Shown one piece after another: positions 59,326 through 64,000 of a DNA stretch of 64,000 nucleotides; within the stretch, counting starts at the first letter, position 1; each line of letters begins with the position of its first letter. Both the position numbers and the translations under genes were made by a program. The notes under the pieces are model-generated. The model had not been told where the DNA came from and made no database searches. It saw only the letters and a list, made by a program, of their open reading frames with translations. Origin of the DNA: HT1-32 sp040219025. Its GTDB lineage: Bacteria; Pseudomonadota; Alphaproteobacteria; Rhodospirillales; HT1-32. The DNA lies in contig JAVJTE010000008.1 in assembly GCA_040219025.1 (NCBI GenBank), positions 1 to 64,000 of the forward strand. The letters are read 5' to 3'.

Positions 59326-60636
59326 ATGAGCCTCCCCCTTGATATACACGCAAATAGTGTTTCACCCTACCCTCAAGGGTTGGGGATTACGGGGACAACG
59401 GAACCCACGATATCCGCTGATGCTCACGTGGCCAATGAGGGCAAGAGCGAGCGCCACATGCTCCGGAGGAAGTCCGGGCAAGTACTCAAGCGCGAACGAG
59501 TTTCCAAATGTGGTCAGAGGGCCATCGGTGGGCTGGTCACGCTCCACCACAACGAAGGGCATACACATTTCGGCGCTGTTGAGACTTGCGGGTCGGTCTG
59601 GCACTGCCCGGTCTGCGCAGCAAAAATATCAGAAGGCCGCAGGGTCGAGATAGACGCCATCATGCAAGGCCACCGTGAGGCCGGAGGGGTCGCGTTTATG
59701 GCGACCCTTACTATCCCGCATCGCCGGTTCCAGAACTGCGCTGAACTGCGTCGCTGCGTGGCAAACAGCTGGCGTGGTGTGAAGTCCGGCAAGGCATGGC
59801 ACCGCGCTCGGGATGGTCATGGCTGGATCGGCGATATCCGGGCGCTGGAAGTTACACACGGCGAGAACGGCTGGCACCCGCATCTGCATATCCTGATCTT
59901 CTTCAAACCCGGCACGCCATGGGACGTGATGTACTCATTTGGCGGCTGGTTGTTCGATGCATGGGAAACAGCCGTTCACCGAGCGGGCTTTGGACGCCCC
60001 CGTAAATCAGCTTTCCGGTTCGATCAGGCCGACTGCACATCTGGCGCGGCTGATTATGTCAGCAAATGGGGTGCCTCGCTTGAACTGACGAAGGCGCATA
60101 CGAAGCGAAGCAAGGGGGGGCGCACGCCCTGGCAGATACTCCGGGATTATGCAGCTGACGGTCTGGCGAGTGATGAAGCCTTGTTCGCTGAATATGCCTA
60201 TGCCTTCAAGGGTGCCCGGCAACTGACGTGGAGCCGGAGTTTCAAGACGGCCTCCGGGGATATCGAACCCGGTATCCGGCAACGATATCTGACGGATGAT
60301 GAAGTTCCTGACGAGGAACTGGCCACCGAACCGCAGGCAGAAGAAACGCAGGTCGCAACATTCGACCGGGCGCTGTTTCACGAAATATCAAACCGGGGTG
60401 CAACCGCGACTGTTCTGTCAGCCCATGAGGCAGACGGGCTGGACGGCGTTCTGCGTTCCCTCACCCGATTAGGAATTCCTTGGCGGTTGTCAGAAATCGC
60501 CGGGATCGAGAGGGGACGCTTCGTCCCCCTCATTTCACTGGGACTTACCCGGGCCAGCCCGGAGACATTCTCCGGGACATCCCGGGGACACGTCCCTTGT
60601 TTCGTAAACCGTTGCAAAGAAAGGAAAGTGCAATGA
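59326..60636 (+). CDS. rep: HUH-type rolling-circle replication initiator (Rep)
   Basis: The 436-residue protein has the features of Rep_1-type initiators: a zinc-binding CPVC-type motif in SVWHCPVCAAKISEGRR, motif FMATLTIPH, the HUH metal-binding motif in WHPHLHILIFF, and the catalytic tyrosine region in GAADYVSKWGASLELTK (tyrosine and lysine spaced as in Rep). Such proteins nick a double-strand origin and start rolling-circle synthesis. Its presence means the excised circle is likely able to replicate as a plasmid. It overlaps the next regulator by 4 bases. Some filamentous phage initiators look similar, but phage assembly genes are absent. Confidence 0.88.
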   Translation: MSLPLDIHANSVSPYPQGLGITGTTEPTISADAHVANEGKSERHMLRRKSGQVLKRERVSKCGQRAIGGLVTLHHNEGHTHFGAVETCGSVWHCPVCAAKISEGRRVEIDAIMQGHREAGGVAFMATLTIPHRRFQNCAELRRCVANSWRGVKSGKAWHRARDGHGWIGDIRALEVTHGENGWHPHLHILIFFKPGTPWDVMYSFGGWLFDAWETAVHRAGFGRPRKSAFRFDQADCTSGAADYVSKWGASLELTKAHTKRSKGGRTPWQILRDYAADGLASDEALFAEYAYAFKGARQLTWSRSFKTASGDIEPGIRQRYLTDDEVPDEELATEPQAEETQVATFDRALFHEISNRGATATVLSAHEADGLDGVLRSLTRLGIPWRLSEIAGIERGRFVPLISLGLTRASPETFSGTSRGHVPCFVNRCKERKVQ

Positions 60637-61442
60637 GTGGTCAGACTGAATTTGAATTGAAGGAAATGGGAACCCGCCTTCGGGATGCACGTGAAGGAGC
60701 GGGGATGTCCCGGGTGGCTCTCTCGAAAGCAACGGCCATTCCGGCCAAGGCTATCGAGAAATTTGAATACGGTTCGCAGGAACCATCCGTCACCCGGCTC
60801 CGGAAGATTTGTGAGACGCTTGGCGTACCGCAGTCGGATATTGTCCCGGGTGAAGATGAACCGCCCTTCGATATCGAGCCGGAGAGCAAACCCCGAAAGC
60901 CGGAAGTGACCCCGAAGGCAGTCGTGCAGACAACCGTTGATGTTACGCCCCGGGAGAAAGCTCGGGATATGCTCAACGCTCTTGATGAAATGCGGTTCGA
61001 TGGTTTCGACGGATCAATCCGCAGCGCGTTGGCGCTGGTCGAGGACATCGCTTTCGAACTGCGGAGGCTGGAACCGGAAGACCTCATGGAACTGGCACAG
61101 GACCGGAAGCTGCATCGCGATTCCTGTTCATCTGTGCAGGATCTGGAAAACCTGTTCGGCAAGGACGTTATTGCCGGTCAGGCCTATTGCGGCAATGTCG
61201 AACAGCGGATCATCGACACGGCGGTATTCGGGGTCGATTTGTATTCGCTTGAATTGAAGTCTTTGACCAGACTGGCAGAGAAGTTGTCAGAGGTTTTCCC
61301 ATCCATTGAAACGCCAATCATGTTCGTTGGATGGGGTGGCTACGAGAAGGTTGTGCCAATGCTCCGGCCTGTGCTTCGGGGAATGGCTTTTTCTGGCCGC
61401 CCCGAACCTCTGAAAGACACAGCAAAATTCCCGATCCGGTGA
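60633..61442 (+). CDS. XRE-type transcriptional regulator, first
   Basis: The 269-residue protein has an N-terminal Cro/C1 helix-turn-helix (residues 10-65; MGTRLRDAREGAGMSRVALSKATAIPAKAIEKFEYGSQEPSVTRLRKICETLGV) and a long C-terminal region (about 100-269) without recognised domain. It starts in the rep stop (ATGA), with AAAGGAAAG upstream. It probably controls replication or excision of the element. The size of the C-terminal part suggests it senses something, but no ligand or peptidase (LexA-like) motif is seen. Confidence 0.82.
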   Translation: MSGQTEFELKEMGTRLRDAREGAGMSRVALSKATAIPAKAIEKFEYGSQEPSVTRLRKICETLGVPQSDIVPGEDEPPFDIEPESKPRKPEVTPKAVVQTTVDVTPREKARDMLNALDEMRFDGFDGSIRSALALVEDIAFELRRLEPEDLMELAQDRKLHRDSCSSVQDLENLFGKDVIAGQAYCGNVEQRIIDTAVFGVDLYSLELKSLTRLAEKLSEVFPSIETPIMFVGWGGYEKVVPMLRPVLRGMAFSGRPEPLKDTAKFPIR

Positions 61443-61567
61443 ATGAATGTGATTTTCGAACTTCGGGGGTGCAGGTCATGATTTTGTGCCCCCGGAGCAT
61501 TCCTCATCGATATATGCCAAATACCACTTGCATTGTAACGTCAATTTGGGGTAATTTTCACACCATT

Positions 61568-62167
61568 ATGAATGACGATGCAAAAGAAAGCTTTCTTGAC
61601 CCTTCGAACGTTTACCTTGGTAAACGATTGGAGCAAGAACGGCTTGCCCGGAAAATGTCGAGATACGAGTTAGCAAAGATCGCTGGGGTCAGTCCAAACT
61701 CAATTGCGAACTGGGAAAAAGCAGGCACCCCTGAGGGGAAGTTCCCGCCTCTCCCGAAAATCATCCGACTTTGTAAGATTTTTGATATCGACCCGAGAAG
61801 TATCTTTGATCTCGTCGTTTGGACAGAAAACCAAGATGGCTTTTTTACTGAACATGGCGAATCAACTTCATCTGACACGGCTTTGCCAGAAGATGGGCCA
61901 CAGCAGTTCAGTTTTGTGCATCACTGGGCGGCTGAACCAGAATGGTTGAGATGGAAACCAACCGTTCAAGATCGCGATGATATGTACGCCCATTTCATGA
62001 CAATTCATCATGAGCAAGACGTTATCATAGAAAAACTAAACAGTCTTTTGGATGAAAAAAAAGAACGGCCCAATCTCGATAAGAAATTGGACCGTTCCCT
62101 GAATACCACTAACGAACAAGCTGTTGGCGCAGCTTCCACTGAAACCCCAAAAACGGAGGATCAATGA
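61568..62167 (+). CDS. XRE-type transcriptional regulator, second
   Basis: The 199-residue protein has an HTH near its N-terminus (LGKRLEQERLARKMSRYELAKIAGVSPNSIANWEKAGTPEGKFPPLPKIIRLCKIF) and an acidic tail. I start at 61568 (MNDDAKES), because the frame upstream reads through the previous gene region in a different phase and has no site. The ATG lacks a good Shine-Dalgarno, so leaderless or weak translation is possible. Its stop overlaps the xis-like start (62164), so it belongs to the integrase operon and may be its repressor. No peptidase site seen. Confidence 0.8.
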   Translation: MNDDAKESFLDPSNVYLGKRLEQERLARKMSRYELAKIAGVSPNSIANWEKAGTPEGKFPPLPKIIRLCKIFDIDPRSIFDLVVWTENQDGFFTEHGESTSSDTALPEDGPQQFSFVHHWAAEPEWLRWKPTVQDRDDMYAHFMTIHHEQDVIIEKLNSLLDEKKERPNLDKKLDRSLNTTNEQAVGAASTETPKTEDQ

Positions 62168-62384
62168 TGTCGTCTGTAGCGGCAGATAATATCGATATCC
62201 CGACTTATTCGCAAGAGAAGCCGGAATACGTCAATCTCAAAGCCATAGCCAAGAAACTGGGGCTTTCTTACGAGACCGTGCGCCGAATGGCACGGGATCA
62301 AGAGTTCCCGACTTTTCGACGCAACGGAACAGGCCGCATCTTGGTGCGGCGCTCTGATTTCGATACTTATCTGGAGAACAATAC

Positions 62385-63532
<1,148 letters not shown>

Positions 63533-63590
63533 GAAACTTGGTGCGGCGGGATAATTAGGGAGTGTCGGGCCGCCGTGCAAGCCTAAATGA

Positions 63591-63953
63591 TCACGTCCGG
63601 TCGGTATCGTCGTCACCGCCGATGTTTTCGCGCACTTCCGACAGATCATCGTCATCGTCACCGCCGATATCCGATGTATCCTCGATCAGCGATTCATCAT
63701 CGTCATCATCATCGTCATCGTCGTCATCAATCAGGTCATCATCGTCATCGACGTCAACGACCTTCTTCAGCTTGGGTTTTGCGCGTGATTTCGCAGCATC
63801 ACTGGGTGACTGGGTCTGGCGTTTCAGCTTCAGAGCTGCCAGCGGATCATGTTCGGTACCACATTTCGGGCAGATGATCGGGGACTTTGCGAGGTCGTAA
63901 AACTTCAGCCCGCAAGATCCGCAAATTCGCTTTGCGCCACGTTCCGGTAACAT
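63591..63953 (-). CDS. FYDLN-type acidic zinc-ribbon protein (TIGR02300)
   Basis: The 120-residue protein starts MLPERGAKRICGSCGLKFYDLAKSPIICPKCGTEHDPLAAL, giving four cysteines in two CxxC pairs for a zinc ribbon and the FYDL segment of the family. After a basic stretch (KSRAKPKLKKVV) comes an extremely acidic tail with a run of about 20 aspartates, encoded by GAT/GAC repeats seen as ATCATC/GTCATC on the plus strand. The family is typical of alphaproteobacteria and its role is unknown. It sits upstream of the tRNA on the same strand with a gap of about 60 bases. Confidence 0.9.
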   Translation of the reverse strand: MLPERGAKRICGSCGLKFYDLAKSPIICPKCGTEHDPLAALKLKRQTQSPSDAAKSRAKPKLKKVVDVDDDDDLIDDDDDDDDDDDESLIEDTSDIGGDDDDDLSEVRENIGGDDDTDRT

Positions 63954-64000
63954 CTGATGTACTCTCCATCCGTCTTGACAGTCTCGACCAGCATGGCCTT
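63954..64000. other. Right window edge
   Basis: The last 47 bases hold no complete gene. By synteny, the promoter of the FYDLN gene or the start region of a divergent aroA might follow, but the sequence here does not show it. Confidence 0.3.

Overview
The window looks like the chromosome of a GC-rich alphaproteobacterium, probably an aerobic, free-living member of the Rhodospirillales or a related order; I cannot name the genus. The evidence is a circularly permuted two-piece ssrA gene followed by an alpha-type sspB, the dapF-mtaB-ftsY operon, a FYDLN-type acidic zinc-ribbon protein (TIGR02300) beside tRNA-Ala, a DUF4170 protein, and thrC followed by an M16 protease.

Layout. 1-9.8 kb: 3' end of thrC, M16 protease, racemase-like protein, exported protein, phoR, an EamA transporter, a decayed M24 peptidase end, a DUF1848-DUF3445 operon and an EAL-domain protein. 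10-16 kb: DUF4170 protein, a receiver lacking its phospho-acceptor Asp, a CyaC-like redox adenylate cyclase, YqgE/AlgH, a DsbD/ScsB-type thiol reductase and a peroxiredoxin. 16-22 kb: pstC-pstA-pstB-phoU-phoB behind a strong Pho box, without pstS, divergent from a TAXI-type binding protein. 22-34 kb: a second adenylate cyclase, class V aminotransferase, MscS channel, Yej-type peptide ABC transporter, S-formylglutathione hydrolase, an amidinotransferase-fold hydrolase and a cNMP-binding/PilZ protein. 34-42 kb: thyA-folA-exported propeller protein, ssrA-sspB, a GIY-YIG nuclease between two palindromic repeats, and dapF-mtaB-ftsY. 42-52 kb: a GntR-controlled catabolic operon (GST, TRAP transporter, aldehyde dehydrogenase, two Old Yellow Enzymes, thioredoxin-fold protein, TPP lyase). 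52-57 kb: cobI, a cbiG-cobJ fusion, a small protein, a hydratase-family protein and a diguanylate cyclase.

57.6-63.5 kb is a 5.86-kb integrative element in the 3' half of tRNA-Ala(GGC), bounded by 45-bp perfect repeats. It carries a tyrosine integrase, an excisionase-like protein, two HTH regulators, an HUH rolling-circle replication initiator, another HTH protein and an AT-richer two-TM cargo protein. It supplies a new terminator to the tRNA, and excision would replace the integrase C-terminus.

The second unusual system is a family of five 91-96 bp repeats. Intact copies fold on paper into an outer stem, two side hairpins and a central stem with no unpaired junction bases. The side hairpins covary between copies, and two near-identical copies flank the GIY-YIG nuclease, suggesting a REP-like element with a different nuclease partner. 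Signalling genes recur: two class III cyclases, a cNMP/PilZ protein, an EAL protein and a GGDEF protein suggest linked cAMP and c-di-GMP control. All calls come from reading the sequence; no database search was run.
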